A stretch of DNA of 64,000 bases from Pseudomonadota bacterium. Its GTDB lineage: Bacteria > Myxococcota_A > Polyangia > Polyangiales > Polyangiaceae. The notes under the pieces were generated by a model that searched no databases, was not told the DNA's origin, and saw only the letters and a program-made list of their open reading frames with translations. Positions 1-12,664 of this stretch are shown piece after piece. The first letter of the stretch is position 1, and every line of letters starts with the position of its first letter. The translations under genes and the position numbers were made by a program. The stretch is from NCBI GenBank assembly GCA_023431345.1, contig JAEYWK010000010.1, forward strand, positions 1 through 64,000. Direction: 5' to 3'.

Positions 1-60
1 TTCTCTCTCTCGCCTTCCACCCTTCCCCCCTTCCTGTGGCTCTCCCCCCGCTGGTAGCCG

Positions 61-3888
<3,828 letters not shown>

Positions 3889-3897
3889 GGGATCTCT

Positions 3898-4824
3898 TCA
3901 AGAAACGCAGGGCTTTTCCGCGGTGGCCAAGACCACCTGGAGGTGAGGTTTACGAGACTCGCGGCACGCGACCTCCGCAGTGCGCACCGACAGGCCGGCG
4001 CCCGCCAGCAAGCCGCGCAGCGTGCGCGGAGAGAAGCCAGGGTGCCGCTCACCGTAGGGCGCGGTGACCTCGAGCTGCCGGTGCTCGTCGAGGCAGAGCA
4101 AGACGAGGCGTCCGCCCGGACGCAGCACGCGCGCGCACTCGCCCAGGGCGCGCCGCGGCTGCTCGGCGTAGGTGAGCGTGTGGAACATGAGCACGGCGTC
4201 GAAAGAGCCGGCGGGGAACGGCAGCTCGTGCACGTCCGCGACGAGCGCCTGCACGTGAGGGTGGCGCTGCAGACGCTCGCGCGCGGTCTCGATCATGCGT
4301 TCGCGAATGTCGACGCAGGTGAGCGACCGACAGTACGGCGCCAGCGAGCTGGCGGCGGCGCCGTCGCCGGAGCCCACGTCGAGCACGTCTCCGAGGTCCA
4401 AGAAGGCGGCGAGCCCCGCCGCGAGTGACTGCCAGGTGCGGCCGGGCGAGTAGTAGCGCTCGATGTCTTCGGCGAACTCCGGGACGCCGCCGCGGCGCTC
4501 CGCGTCGAGCTCGGCCAGACGAGCCTGATCGCCGTCCAGCGTCGGATCGTTGGACCGAGCGGCCCTATCGAGCACGTCACGCGCGGTTTCCGGCAGGGAG
4601 TCGAAGGCGAGCGCGTAGAACGACTGCTGACCCTGACGTCGGTCGCGCACGAACCCAGCCTCGCGCAGGCGCCCGAGATGCGTGGACACGCGCGACTGCG
4701 ACATGCCGGTGACGCGCACGAGGTCCGTCACGCACAGCTCCCGCTCGCGCAGCAGCGCGCAGAGCCGAATGCGGCTCTCGTCACCGAGCAAGTTGAGGGT
4801 TTCGACGAACTGCGTGAGGACCAC
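3898..4824 (-). CDS. ArsR-family regulator with C-terminal SAM-methyltransferase fold
   Basis: 308 aa. Residues 8-68 form an ArsR winged helix (SRIRLCALL, then recognition helix SQSRVSTHLGRLREAGF). Residues about 125-290 are a class I methyltransferase fold with motif I VLDVGSGDG (147-155), an acidic ADVHELPFP stretch (196-204) and LRPGGRL (234-240). It starts with GTG at 4824, preceded by a twice-repeated CAGGATA that can act as ribosome-binding site. It is followed after 9 bp by metH. ArsR proteins with this architecture next to methionine-cycle genes resemble SahR, an S-adenosylhomocysteine-responsive repressor described in Desulfovibrio and relatives. By inference this one senses SAM or SAH and controls metH. 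It lacks the paired Cys motif of metal-sensing ArsR. A true methyltransferase activity cannot be excluded. Confidence 0.88.
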   Translation of the reverse strand: MVLTQFVETLNLLGDESRIRLCALLRERELCVTDLVRVTGMSQSRVSTHLGRLREAGFVRDRRQGQQSFYALAFDSLPETARDVLDRAARSNDPTLDGDQARLAELDAERRGGVPEFAEDIERYYSPGRTWQSLAAGLAAFLDLGDVLDVGSGDGAAASSLAPYCRSLTCVDIRERMIETARERLQRHPHVQALVADVHELPFPAGSFDAVLMFHTLTYAEQPRRALGECARVLRPGGRLVLLCLDEHRQLEVTAPYGERHPGFSPRTLRGLLAGAGLSVRTAEVACRESRKPHLQVVLATAEKPCVS

Positions 4825-4914
4825 GTATCCTGCTATCCTGATTAGCGGATTGACTTGGTCCCGCGCGCGGCTGCTGTCAAGGAACGCTGCGCATTCCTCT
4901 TAAATTACGTAGTG
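4825..4914 (-). promoter_or_regulatory. Promoter region of the ArsR-metH operon
   Basis: This 90-bp gap separates the upstream kinase stop from the regulator GTG. On the minus strand it contains a TTGACA hexamer near 4875-4880 and, just before the start, an imperfect inverted repeat with ATCC/GGAT arms 8 bp apart plus the direct repeat CAGGATA. The region is more AT-rich than its flanks and is the natural place for autoregulatory operators of the ArsR protein. Site assignment is by eye only. Confidence 0.45.
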
Positions 4915-6828
4915 TTAACCGCCGAGCGTCGGCGCCGGTCGTTCCGCCACGGCTTTCTGGGCGTTGGCCAGGTCTTTCCCGGCCCGCAGGCAGGCGAAGC
5001 AGTCCCGCAAACCGAGGAGGCCGCAGCCACGGCGGTCGGCGAGCCGCGTCAGGGTCGGCGCGCTGCGTACGTCGCCGCTCGCGATCACGCGCGGGAGCAG
5101 CTTCTTCACGGCTTGGCAGCCGTCCGCCTTCGCTTTGGCGAGCTCGAGGGTCACCTTTAGCGCCTCGCTGTGGTGCGCGGCGACGGCGTCGCCGTCGAGC
5201 AGCAGCTTGGCTTGCTTGGACAGAGCCGCGTTCGTGGTGCGGCTGCTGTCATACACGTCGTAGAGGAAGTCGGCGCCACCTGAGCCCAGCGCCGTCGCCG
5301 CCTCGAGGGCGAGCTGTTCGTTGCCCGGCTCGGCGAGGCCGCGGCGCAGATCGCGGAGCACCTCGGGGGACTCACCGAGCTTCGGATCGAGCTGCCCTGC
5401 AGAGCGGTAAGCGCGGAGGCCGGCGTCGAGCTGGCCGAGCTTGAAATAGCCGCGCGCGAGGGCCAAGTAGGCGGGCGCGAGCTTGGCTTCTGCAGCCTTG
5501 CCGAGCAGCTCCGCCAGCGCGGGGCGATCACCGCCTTGGGCGCGCTGCATCAGCTCCGCCAAGTCGTCGCCCACGGGAGCGGCCGAGGAAGCGCCCGCCA
5601 CGAGCCCCCTCGATCCCGCCGCGCCGCTCGACAGCGCGGAGAAGATCAGCACCAACAGCAGCGGCAGAGCGAGCAGCGCGCCGCCAATCGCGCCGAGGGG
5701 CACGCGCCGTTCGCCGAGGGCCACGCGCCGTTTGGCGAGCGTGAGCGCGGGCAGAAGCGCCGCGCTCGCGCGCGTCGACCAGGAAACGGCTGGCGCGGAG
5801 GCCGGGGCCTCGCCGAGCAGGGTTTTGGCGTAGGCCACGCTCGCGGGCGCTTCTTTGCGGAGCAAGGCGGCGCCCTGGCCCGACACCGGCGCGAACGCCA
5901 GGCTCGGCGCGGGCGAGAAGCCCAAGATGGCGTCGATGCGCCCCAAGATCTCGACCGCCGTCTGCGGTCGCTCGTCGGGTGAGCGCTGCAAGAGCGCCGC
6001 GACGAGCTCGCGAGCACCGCTCGACACGTGCTCCGGCAGCGGCGGCGGATCTTCGGTGAGCTTCTTGGTGAGCACCACCACGAACTCTTCGTGCCGAAAC
6101 GGCGAGGTGCCGCTCAACATCTCGTACAAGATGATCCCGAGCGTGTAGAGATCCGCGCGGTGATCGACGGCCTCGCCGCGCGCCTGCTCGGGGGCCATGT
6201 ACTCGGGCGTGCCCATCACGGTGTTGAGCCGAGTGAGAGCCTGGTGAGCCTGCCCCGCCTCTTCGATTTTCACCTTGGCGATGCCGAAATCCAGCACCTT
6301 CACGAAGTCATTGCCGCCGTCTTTGGCGACGAGCATCACGTTCTCGGGCTTCAGATCGCGGTGCACGATGCCGGCAGCGTGAGCGGCGCTCAGGGCGTCG
6401 GCGATCTGCCGCGTGATGATCAGAGCGCGCTCTTCCGGCACGCGGCCCGAAGCGATCAGGCGCCCCAGGCTCTGCCCCTCCACGAACTCGAGCACCAGGT
6501 AGAACGAGCCGTTTTCCAGCTGGCCGAAGTCGGTCGCGGTCGCGACGTTGGGGTGCTCGATGCGCGCCGCCGCCACCGCCTCGCGCTCGAAGCGCGCGAC
6601 GACCTCTTTGACCTGGGTCATCTCGCGGTGCAGCACCTTGACCGCACAGGCCTTGCGCATGAGCACGTGCTCCGCGCGGTAGACCGAGCCCATGCCGCCG
6701 GAGCCGAGCAGGCACTCGATGCGGTAGCGCCCTGCCAAGACGGTGCCCACCAGCGATTGGGCGTCTGCTTCGAGACCTTCGGTCACGCTGACGGCATTCT
6801 GGAAAGCTTCTTCGCCCGAGTCGAGCAT
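4915..6828 (-). CDS. Membrane Ser/Thr protein kinase with TPR-like extracytoplasmic region
   Basis: 637 aa Hanks/PknB-type kinase. Catalytic features are the glycine loop GSGGMGSVY (42-50), Lys64 in AVKVL, HRDLKPEN (156-163), DFG (180-182) and the activation-segment end GTPEYMAPEQARG. A hydrophobic segment (about 379-400, ending LLLVLIFSAL) follows a basic stretch. The remaining roughly 235 residues carry helical repeats (ALAELLGKAAEAKLAPAYLA, ARGYFKLGQLDAGLRAY) resembling TPR/Sel1 units and a Cys-containing C-terminus. The kinase is therefore cytosolic with a helical-repeat sensor on the far side of the membrane. All catalytic residues are present. Downstream, after 90 bp, lies the ArsR-metH pair on the same strand. 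Its substrate is unknown. Confidence 0.93.
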   Translation of the reverse strand: MLDSGEEAFQNAVSVTEGLEADAQSLVGTVLAGRYRIECLLGSGGMGSVYRAEHVLMRKACAVKVLHREMTQVKEVVARFEREAVAAARIEHPNVATATDFGQLENGSFYLVLEFVEGQSLGRLIASGRVPEERALIITRQIADALSAAHAAGIVHRDLKPENVMLVAKDGGNDFVKVLDFGIAKVKIEEAGQAHQALTRLNTVMGTPEYMAPEQARGEAVDHRADLYTLGIILYEMLSGTSPFRHEEFVVVLTKKLTEDPPPLPEHVSSGARELVAALLQRSPDERPQTAVEILGRIDAILGFSPAPSLAFAPVSGQGAALLRKEAPASVAYAKTLLGEAPASAPAVSWSTRASAALLPALTLAKRRVALGERRVPLGAIGGALLALPLLLVLIFSALSSGAAGSRGLVAGASSAAPVGDDLAELMQRAQGGDRPALAELLGKAAEAKLAPAYLALARGYFKLGQLDAGLRAYRSAGQLDPKLGESPEVLRDLRRGLAEPGNEQLALEAATALGSGGADFLYDVYDSSRTTNAALSKQAKLLLDGDAVAAHHSEALKVTLELAKAKADGCQAVKKLLPRVIASGDVRSAPTLTRLADRRGCGLLGLRDCFACLRAGKDLANAQKAVAERPAPTLGG

Positions 6829-6915
6829 TGCGGCGGTCTTCAGCGTCCAGTACGGCCCTCAGGGAGGCCGATTAACGTGGCGCCTGCGCTCAAGAGCTAC
6901 GTGTGCGACACGCCG

Positions 6916-7989
6916 CTACCTCGCGCCTGGCAGCTGTCGAATCACGCCGCTGCTGCCGGATTTCACGCCCCGATGCAGCACGATGTTACGCCCGGCCGTC
7001 TGGCCACGCGCGTATGCCTCACCACCGTGCGACACCGAATGGCGAGCCCAACGCACATGTGGGTGCCGGCGCCGGAAGTACCCGCCGAGCTCGGCGTCGC
7101 CCACCCACACCAGGCCCTGCGCGGCGGAGCCCTGGCGCTCCTTCGAGAGGCGCTCGTGAAAGCCGCTCATGACGCCAGCCAGGAATTTGCGCCGCGAAGC
7201 GTGGCTCGGGTCACGGCGACGACGACGGTCGGCGCGGTACAGGGCGTCGGCCGTGTAGCTCAGGAAGTCATAGACGTACGCGGCGAGCTCCACGTTGTCG
7301 CGCGAGCCACACACCTCGAGCACGCTGCCTCGCTTGGCTTCGCGCACGCGCCAGACCGGCACCCAGATCACTTGGACGAAGAAGAACTCATCCAAGATCA
7401 TGGCCAAGCGGCGCTCGTGCTCGCTGACGCGGCCGGTGGGAGCGCCGAGGTGACGGAAGCAATAGCTCTCGACCGTGCCCGAGACGGCGGCCTCGATGTT
7501 GTGCTTGAGCATCAAGCGCTGCGCCGCGCTCATCGCCGCCTGAGCTTCGTGCTCGTTCGGGCTCTCGGCGAGGGCCAGCAGCTTGGCGATGCGCTCCAGC
7601 ACCGGGCTGGGAGCAGGCGCCTCGACCTCGGGAGCGCCCGCCGCGCGCGCGTCGATGCCGCGCTCGGCGCAGACGCGCCGAAAAGCGGGACCGTGCGCCG
7701 TTTCGTCCGGCACGTGCAGCACCTCGTCGACGTACTGGTGAGCCATCTCGTGCTTGAGCACTTCTTCGAGCGCGCCCCAGCCGTGGTCGGTCAAGAGCCG
7801 GCGTGACAGCTCGATCGTGCGGAGAGCGGGCAACCAGCGTCCGAGGCGCTCCCCACCGCCGACGAGCTCGAACGCGGGCGCGCGCAGGGCGAAGCGGAAG
7901 AGCGAGCCGTTGACGTGCTCGAAGGTCTTGTGAATGGCGCGCAGCGCCGCCTGCTCGAGCTCGACTCTCAGCGGATCGGTCGCGGGCAC
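6916..7989 (-). CDS. SprT-like zinc metalloprotease domain plus DUF2786
   Basis: 357 aa from the chosen GTG at 7989. The N-terminal half is SprT-like with the zinc motif HEMAH (about 80-84) and a downstream HGPAF His (about 99) as third ligand. The centre carries a DUF2786-type helical motif (ERIAKLLALAESPNEHEA and AAQRLMLKHNI). The C-terminal half is unassigned but Arg-rich. SprT/Spartan proteins cleave DNA-protein crosslinks; whether this one does is unknown. The open frame extends to an ATG at 8121, but that start would overlap the divergent maeB start at 8120 and adds 44 low-complexity residues, so the internal GTG was preferred. A TATAAC hexamer about 15 bp upstream of the GTG could be a -10 box. 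Confidence 0.8.
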   Translation of the reverse strand: MPATDPLRVELEQAALRAIHKTFEHVNGSLFRFALRAPAFELVGGGERLGRWLPALRTIELSRRLLTDHGWGALEEVLKHEMAHQYVDEVLHVPDETAHGPAFRRVCAERGIDARAAGAPEVEAPAPSPVLERIAKLLALAESPNEHEAQAAMSAAQRLMLKHNIEAAVSGTVESYCFRHLGAPTGRVSEHERRLAMILDEFFFVQVIWVPVWRVREAKRGSVLEVCGSRDNVELAAYVYDFLSYTADALYRADRRRRRDPSHASRRKFLAGVMSGFHERLSKERQGSAAQGLVWVGDAELGGYFRRRHPHVRWARHSVSHGGEAYARGQTAGRNIVLHRGVKSGSSGVIRQLPGAR

Positions 7990-8119
7990 GGGGCTGAGGT
8001 TATACCTTCCATCCCGGCCACGCCGCCGGGTCTTCTCGAGAGCCAGTGGGCACAGGCCGAATCCACGGCGCGGCGGAACGAAGCAGAAACGCGGCAGGTG
8101 CTTTGGTAGGCTCGACGAC

Positions 8120-10402
8120 ATGTCGCGACGCGAAGAGGCGCTGACCTATCATTCGAGCGGCCGGCCCGGGAAGATCGAGGTGACGTGGACCAAGCCCGTC
8201 GCTTCACAGCTGGATCTGTCGCTGGCCTACACGCCGGGCGTGGCCGAGCCCTGCCGCGAGATCGCCAAAGATCCGGATCGCGTGGACCTCTACACCGCGC
8301 GCCGAAATCTGGTCGCGGTCGTGACGAACGGCACCGCGGTATTGGGCCTCGGCAACATCGGCCCGCGCGCGGCCAAGCCCGTCATGGAGGGCAAGGGCGT
8401 GCTGTTCAAGCGCTTCGCGGACATCGACGTGTTCGACCTCGAGCTGGCCGAGACGGATCCCGACCGCTTCATCCAGATCGTCCAGGCGCTCGAGCCCACG
8501 TTCGGCGGCATCAACCTGGAGGACATCCGCGCCCCTGACTGCTTCGTGATCGAGAAGGCGCTGCGCGAGCGCATGTCCATCCCCGTCTTTCACGACGATC
8601 AGCACGGCACCGCCATCATCACCACCGCCGCGCTGCGCAACGCGGCCGAGCTCGTCGACAAGCCCCTCGACACGCTGAAGGTCACCTGCATCGGCGCCGG
8701 CGCCGCCGCTACCAGCTGCATGCAGATGTGGGTGCGCCTCGGCGTGCGCCGCGAGAACATCACCATGACCGACGTCGGCGGCGTGCTCTACGCCGACCGC
8801 GGTGACGTCGACGAGTTCCGCGCCCCCTTCGCCCGCCCACGCAGCGACGTGCGCCGCACGCTCGCCGACGCGCTCGTCGACGCCGACGTGATGATCGGGC
8901 TCTCGGCGGGCAATTTGGTGACCCCCGCGATGCTCAAGACGATGGCCAAGAAGCCGATCGTGTTCGCGCTCGCCAACCCCGATCCGGAGATCCCCTATCA
9001 CCAGGCGCTGCAAGCGCGCCCGGACGCCGTGCTCGCCACCGGCCGCAGCGACTACCCGAACCAGGTCAACAACGTGCTCGGCTTTCCGTACATGTTTCGC
9101 GGCGCGCTCGACGTCCGTGCCCGCACGATCAGCGAGGAGATGAAGCTGGCGGCGGCAGAGGCGATCGCCGCCCTCGCCCGCGAAGATGTCCCCGACGACG
9201 TGCTGCGCGCTTACGGGCAACAGCGCATGCGCTTCGGCAAGGAGTACATCATCCCCAAGCCGTTCGACAGCCGCGTGCTGTACTGGGTCGCCCCGGCGGT
9301 GGCGCGCGCGGCCATGGAGAGCGGCGTGGCGCGCGACACCATCGACGTGGAGGAGTATCGCGAGCGGCTCTACCGCACGATTTCTCCGGCGCGGCGCGTG
9401 CTGTTTCGCATCACGGAGCTGGCGAAGGGCGACCCGCGGCGCATCGTCTACCCCGAAGCCGAGAACGACAACATCTTGCGCGCGGCCCACCGCGTGCTCG
9501 AAGAGGGCTTGGCGCGGCCCATTTTGCTGGGCTCCGCGAGCCGCATCCAAGAGCACGCCGACAAGCTCGGCGTCGATCTGGACGGCGCCCTGATCGTCGA
9601 TCCGCGCGAGGCCGACGAGCTCGACGCTTACGTCGAGCTGTACTGGCAGAAGCGACAGCGCCGCGGCGTGACGCGCCACGACGCGTTCAAGGAGCTGCGT
9701 CGCTCGCGCACCGCCTTCGGGCTCATGATGCTCGACGCCGGGCACGCGGACGGCTTGGTGGCGGGCGTGCGTCAAGACTACCCCGCCACCATCCGACCCG
9801 CGCTGCAGATCATCGGCGTGCGCCCTGGCGTGAAGCGGGCCGCCGGCATGTACATGGTGGTGTCGAAGACGGGCGTCCGCTTCTTGGCCGACACCACCAT
9901 CAACATCGACCCCGATGAAGACACGCTGGCCGAAATCGCCATCTTGGCCGCCGACGCGGTGAGCGACCTGGGCATCGAGCCGCGCGTCGCGATGCTCAGC
10001 TTCTCGAACTTCGGCGACGCCCCCCACCCCGCCTCGCGCAAGGTGGCCAACGCCACGGAGAAGGTCAAGGGCCTGCGGCCGGACCTGATGATCGACGGCG
10101 AGATGCAAGCCAACGTCGCGCTCGACGAAGAGGCGCGAGCTCCCTATCCGTTCTGCTCGCTCAAGGGCCCTGCCAACGTCCTGATTTTCCCCAACCTCGA
10201 CGCCGGCAACGCCGCGTACAAGCTGCTCAGCGCGGCCGGGGGCGCGGAGGTGATAGGCCCGATCGTGCTCGGCATGCGCAAGCAGGTGAACGTGCTGCAG
10301 CAGGGGGCCACGGTCGACGCGATCGTGCACATGACCGCCATCACGGTGGCGCGGGCGATCCGCGGCGAAGCCCGCGAACGCTCGCAGCCGCCGAGCACCT
10401 AA
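8120..10402 (+). CDS. maeB: NADP-dependent malic enzyme (malic domain plus phosphotransacetylase-like domain)
   Basis: 760 aa, matching the usual MaeB length of about 759. The N-terminal malic domain has SLAYTPGVAEPC and an NAD(P)-binding motif CIGAGAAATS. The C-terminal part from about residue 420 is a phosphotransacetylase-like domain (DPRRIVYPEAENDNILRAA, later RKQVNVLQQGATVDAIV) that in this family is regulatory and binds acetyl-CoA. The enzyme oxidatively decarboxylates malate to pyruvate and supplies NADPH. The start ATG at 8120 gives the conserved N-terminus (REEALTYHSSGRPGKIEV). The gene is divergent from the SprT-like gene and appears monocistronic; the next gene begins 42 bp later but is an unrelated lipoprotein. 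Confidence 0.96.
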   Translation: MSRREEALTYHSSGRPGKIEVTWTKPVASQLDLSLAYTPGVAEPCREIAKDPDRVDLYTARRNLVAVVTNGTAVLGLGNIGPRAAKPVMEGKGVLFKRFADIDVFDLELAETDPDRFIQIVQALEPTFGGINLEDIRAPDCFVIEKALRERMSIPVFHDDQHGTAIITTAALRNAAELVDKPLDTLKVTCIGAGAAATSCMQMWVRLGVRRENITMTDVGGVLYADRGDVDEFRAPFARPRSDVRRTLADALVDADVMIGLSAGNLVTPAMLKTMAKKPIVFALANPDPEIPYHQALQARPDAVLATGRSDYPNQVNNVLGFPYMFRGALDVRARTISEEMKLAAAEAIAALAREDVPDDVLRAYGQQRMRFGKEYIIPKPFDSRVLYWVAPAVARAAMESGVARDTIDVEEYRERLYRTISPARRVLFRITELAKGDPRRIVYPEAENDNILRAAHRVLEEGLARPILLGSASRIQEHADKLGVDLDGALIVDPREADELDAYVELYWQKRQRRGVTRHDAFKELRRSRTAFGLMMLDAGHADGLVAGVRQDYPATIRPALQIIGVRPGVKRAAGMYMVVSKTGVRFLADTTINIDPDEDTLAEIAILAADAVSDLGIEPRVAMLSFSNFGDAPHPASRKVANATEKVKGLRPDLMIDGEMQANVALDEEARAPYPFCSLKGPANVLIFPNLDAGNAAYKLLSAAGGAEVIGPIVLGMRKQVNVLQQGATVDAIVHMTAITVARAIRGEARERSQPPST

Positions 10403-10444
10403 AGGCCGCTGCCACCGGCGCTGGGCCGCGTCCCTTTTGCTGCT

Positions 10445-11701
10445 ATGATTCGCGGCATGATCAGGGTGAGCACGCGCTGCGCCGCGCTGGCGCTGGGCCT
10501 CGTTTCTGCGTTCACGCTCGCCTGCTCGTCCGATGACGACGCGGCAACGCGCGCGCAGGCGGGCGCGGGTGGCAGCGAGACGAGCGGTGGAAGCGCGGCC
10601 GAAGCGGGGAAGGCCGGCGCCGCCAAGGGAGGAGCGTCGCAAGCGGGCGGCGGCACTAGCAGCGACGGCGGCGGCGACGGCGGGCAGGCAAGTGGCGGCG
10701 GCGAGCAGGGCGGAGGTGCCGCGAGCGGTGGTCGCCCTGCCGGCTGGCTCTACACCGAAGGCAACGAGATCAAGGTTTCGGACGGTAAGGGCGCGGGGAA
10801 GACCTGGGTCGGCCGCGGCGTGAACATCGATGACATCTTCTTCTGCGGTTACAACGGCACGCTGTGGATGCCGAGCCCGGGGGGAGAGTTGAAGACGATC
10901 GTGAACAACGTGGTGCGCGACTGGAAGCCGACGTTCATCCGCACGTCGCTGGCGATGGCGAGCTTCCCCCAGGTGGTGAGCTGGACCACGAACGTCGACG
11001 ACTATCAGAAGCCGATGGTCGACGCGATCAAGACGATGGGCTCTCATCCCGGCGTGTACGTGCTGGTGACGCTGCGCAGCGACTCCTCGATGATCGGCCA
11101 TTTCGCGGGGAGCCCCGAGCCTACCGGCATCCCCTCGGACAGCGCCACCAGCCCGGACAAGGCGAAATACCCGAACGGCACCGACGACCTGTACCGCGCG
11201 CTCGTGAACGCCTTTAAAGACGACGCCTTCGTGCTGTTTGGCCTCGCCAACGAGCCCGGCGGCAACGCCCTCTCGAACGAGAAGATTCACGGCGCGATGG
11301 CCCACGCCGTGGGTGTGATTCGCGCCGAGGAAGATCGCTTGGGGGTGCCGCACCACCTCGTCGCGGTGCAAGGTCAAGGCTGGTCGGGCGACATCAGCTA
11401 CTACGCCGAGCGCCCGATCGAGCACGACGACGTCGTCTACGAGGTTCACGGCTACCCGCCGCCGCCGAGCGCCTACACGTACGCCAACTTGCCGGTCATC
11501 ATCGGTGAGTACGGCAGCATCGACGCAGAGGCGTTCTACGCTGACATCGAGGCGAAGCAGATTCCCAGCTTGGCGTGGGATCTGGATCCCTACAGCAACT
11601 GCGCGCCCGACCTGGTCGAAGTCAACCAAAGCTCGAGCAACCTCGTGCCGAGCGACTGGGGCAAGGTCGTCCAAGCCTACCTGCTCGAGCACGCCAACTA
11701 G
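10445..11701 (+). CDS. GH5-like glycoside hydrolase lipoprotein
   Basis: 418 aa. The signal peptide ends in a lipobox (TLAC, Cys27), followed by about 70 residues of Gly/Ser/Ala spacer and a catalytic domain from about 100. That domain has glycoside hydrolase family 5 hallmarks: the acid/base motif LFGLANEP (Glu270), a His-x-Tyr in YEVHGYPPP (His335) and a nucleophile in VIIGEYGS (Glu355). It is therefore probably an outer-membrane-anchored beta-glycanase (cellulase or mannanase-like); the substrate cannot be read from sequence. Starts at 10445 and 10457 are both ATG and both give a usable signal peptide; neither has a strong Shine-Dalgarno. Confidence 0.85.
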   Translation: MIRGMIRVSTRCAALALGLVSAFTLACSSDDDAATRAQAGAGGSETSGGSAAEAGKAGAAKGGASQAGGGTSSDGGGDGGQASGGGEQGGGAASGGRPAGWLYTEGNEIKVSDGKGAGKTWVGRGVNIDDIFFCGYNGTLWMPSPGGELKTIVNNVVRDWKPTFIRTSLAMASFPQVVSWTTNVDDYQKPMVDAIKTMGSHPGVYVLVTLRSDSSMIGHFAGSPEPTGIPSDSATSPDKAKYPNGTDDLYRALVNAFKDDAFVLFGLANEPGGNALSNEKIHGAMAHAVGVIRAEEDRLGVPHHLVAVQGQGWSGDISYYAERPIEHDDVVYEVHGYPPPPSAYTYANLPVIIGEYGSIDAEAFYADIEAKQIPSLAWDLDPYSNCAPDLVEVNQSSSNLVPSDWGKVVQAYLLEHAN

Positions 11702-11831
11702 CCACCGGCCACTGCTCTCCGCCTCTCCCCGCCGCGGATCCTTCCTCGGCGGCCGCCTCCGCGCCGCGCCGAGCCTTATTTTATCCGGGTTTGCGAAGCC
11801 TAGGGAGCGGTGGCATCCTCCCGCCCCCCGC

Positions 11832-12575
11832 ATGTCCAAGGACAGTTTCGCTTCGCTGATGGCCAATGGCTCCGCCTCCGTTTCCGACCGCGCGCGGAAA
11901 CGACTCGAGCGCGGGCAAGTGCTCGATGTCACCGTGATTCAGGTCTCGAGCGAGTGGGTTTACGTCGACGTCGGCACCCCGGGTGACGGCAAGATCCCCG
12001 CGTCCGAGCTGAGCGACGAAAACGGCAAGCTGCGCGTGAAGCCGGGTGACACGGTGCGTGCCAGCGTCGTCGAAGCGCGCACCGTCGGCGCCGTGCTGCG
12101 CGCCCTGCAGAGCGCCCAGGGTAAAGACGTACCGAAGCCGGACGAGGTGCTCGAAGGCAAAGTGACGCGCGTCGAAAACTACGGCGTGTTCGTCAACACT
12201 CCGAAGGGTGATGGGCTGGTGCCGGTGCGTGAGCTCGGCCTCGCCCCCGGCGCGGACCTGCGCAAAGCCTTCCCGATCGGCAAGGACCTGACCGTCGTGG
12301 TGATGGACGTGGACGATCGCGGTCGCATCCGCTTCAGCGCCAAAGAGGTGACGCGGGTCGAAGAGCAGAAGAACTTCCGCGAGTTCACCGAAGGCGCGAG
12401 CGAGCCCGAAGGCGAAGCGGCCGCGAGCGGCGCGGCGGCGGCGAGCAACAACAAGCCCAAGCCCCGGGTCGATCGCGGGCCGCGCAATTTCGGCAGCTTC
12501 GGCGACGTGTTCGCGGAGAAGCTCCGCGGCGTCACCACCAAGCCCGCCGCTCCTGCTCCCGGCAAGCGCAAGTAG
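11832..12575 (+). CDS. Tandem S1 RNA-binding domain protein
   Basis: 247 aa. There are two S1 (OB-fold) domains: residues about 27-85 (VLDVTVIQVSSEWVYVDVG, then GKIPASEL) and about 103-175 (VLEGKVTRVENYGVFVNTP, then GLVPVREL and GRIRFSAKEV). A basic, Ala/Lys-rich tail ends in GKRK. The ATG at 11832 was chosen because the frame upstream overlaps the preceding gene and has no similarity to S1 proteins. It resembles short RpsA-like proteins widespread in deltaproteobacteria and probably binds mRNA or ribosomes. The gene ends at a strong hairpin shared with convergent htpX. Confidence 0.85.
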   Translation: MSKDSFASLMANGSASVSDRARKRLERGQVLDVTVIQVSSEWVYVDVGTPGDGKIPASELSDENGKLRVKPGDTVRASVVEARTVGAVLRALQSAQGKDVPKPDEVLEGKVTRVENYGVFVNTPKGDGLVPVRELGLAPGADLRKAFPIGKDLTVVVMDVDDRGRIRFSAKEVTRVEEQKNFREFTEGASEPEGEAAASGAAAASNNKPKPRVDRGPRNFGSFGDVFAEKLRGVTTKPAAPAPGKRK

Positions 12576-12589
12576 CGCAGGCGTCACGA

Positions 12590-12636
12590 CAAAAAGCAAC
12601 CGGCGCCGTCAGCACGAGGCTGGCGACGCCGGGCTT
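12590..12636. terminator. Bidirectional hairpin terminator between S1-protein gene and htpX
   Basis: A near-perfect stem begins CCGGCG at 12600 and closes CGCCGG at 12632, extended outward by AAGC/GCTT. On the minus strand the hairpin is followed by a T-run (TTTTTG), so it is a good intrinsic terminator for htpX. It also separates the convergent plus-strand gene. Confidence 0.75.
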
Positions 12637-12664
12637 CGATTCGCGCGATGGCTTGGGGGGCCGC

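Noticed and set aside
8204..11932. Open frame of more than 1200 codons on the minus strand antisense to maeB and the GH5 gene
   Set aside because: The frame is an artefact of third-position GC bias. Its translation is His/Arg/Ala-rich without any motif and it spans two well-supported plus-strand genes.
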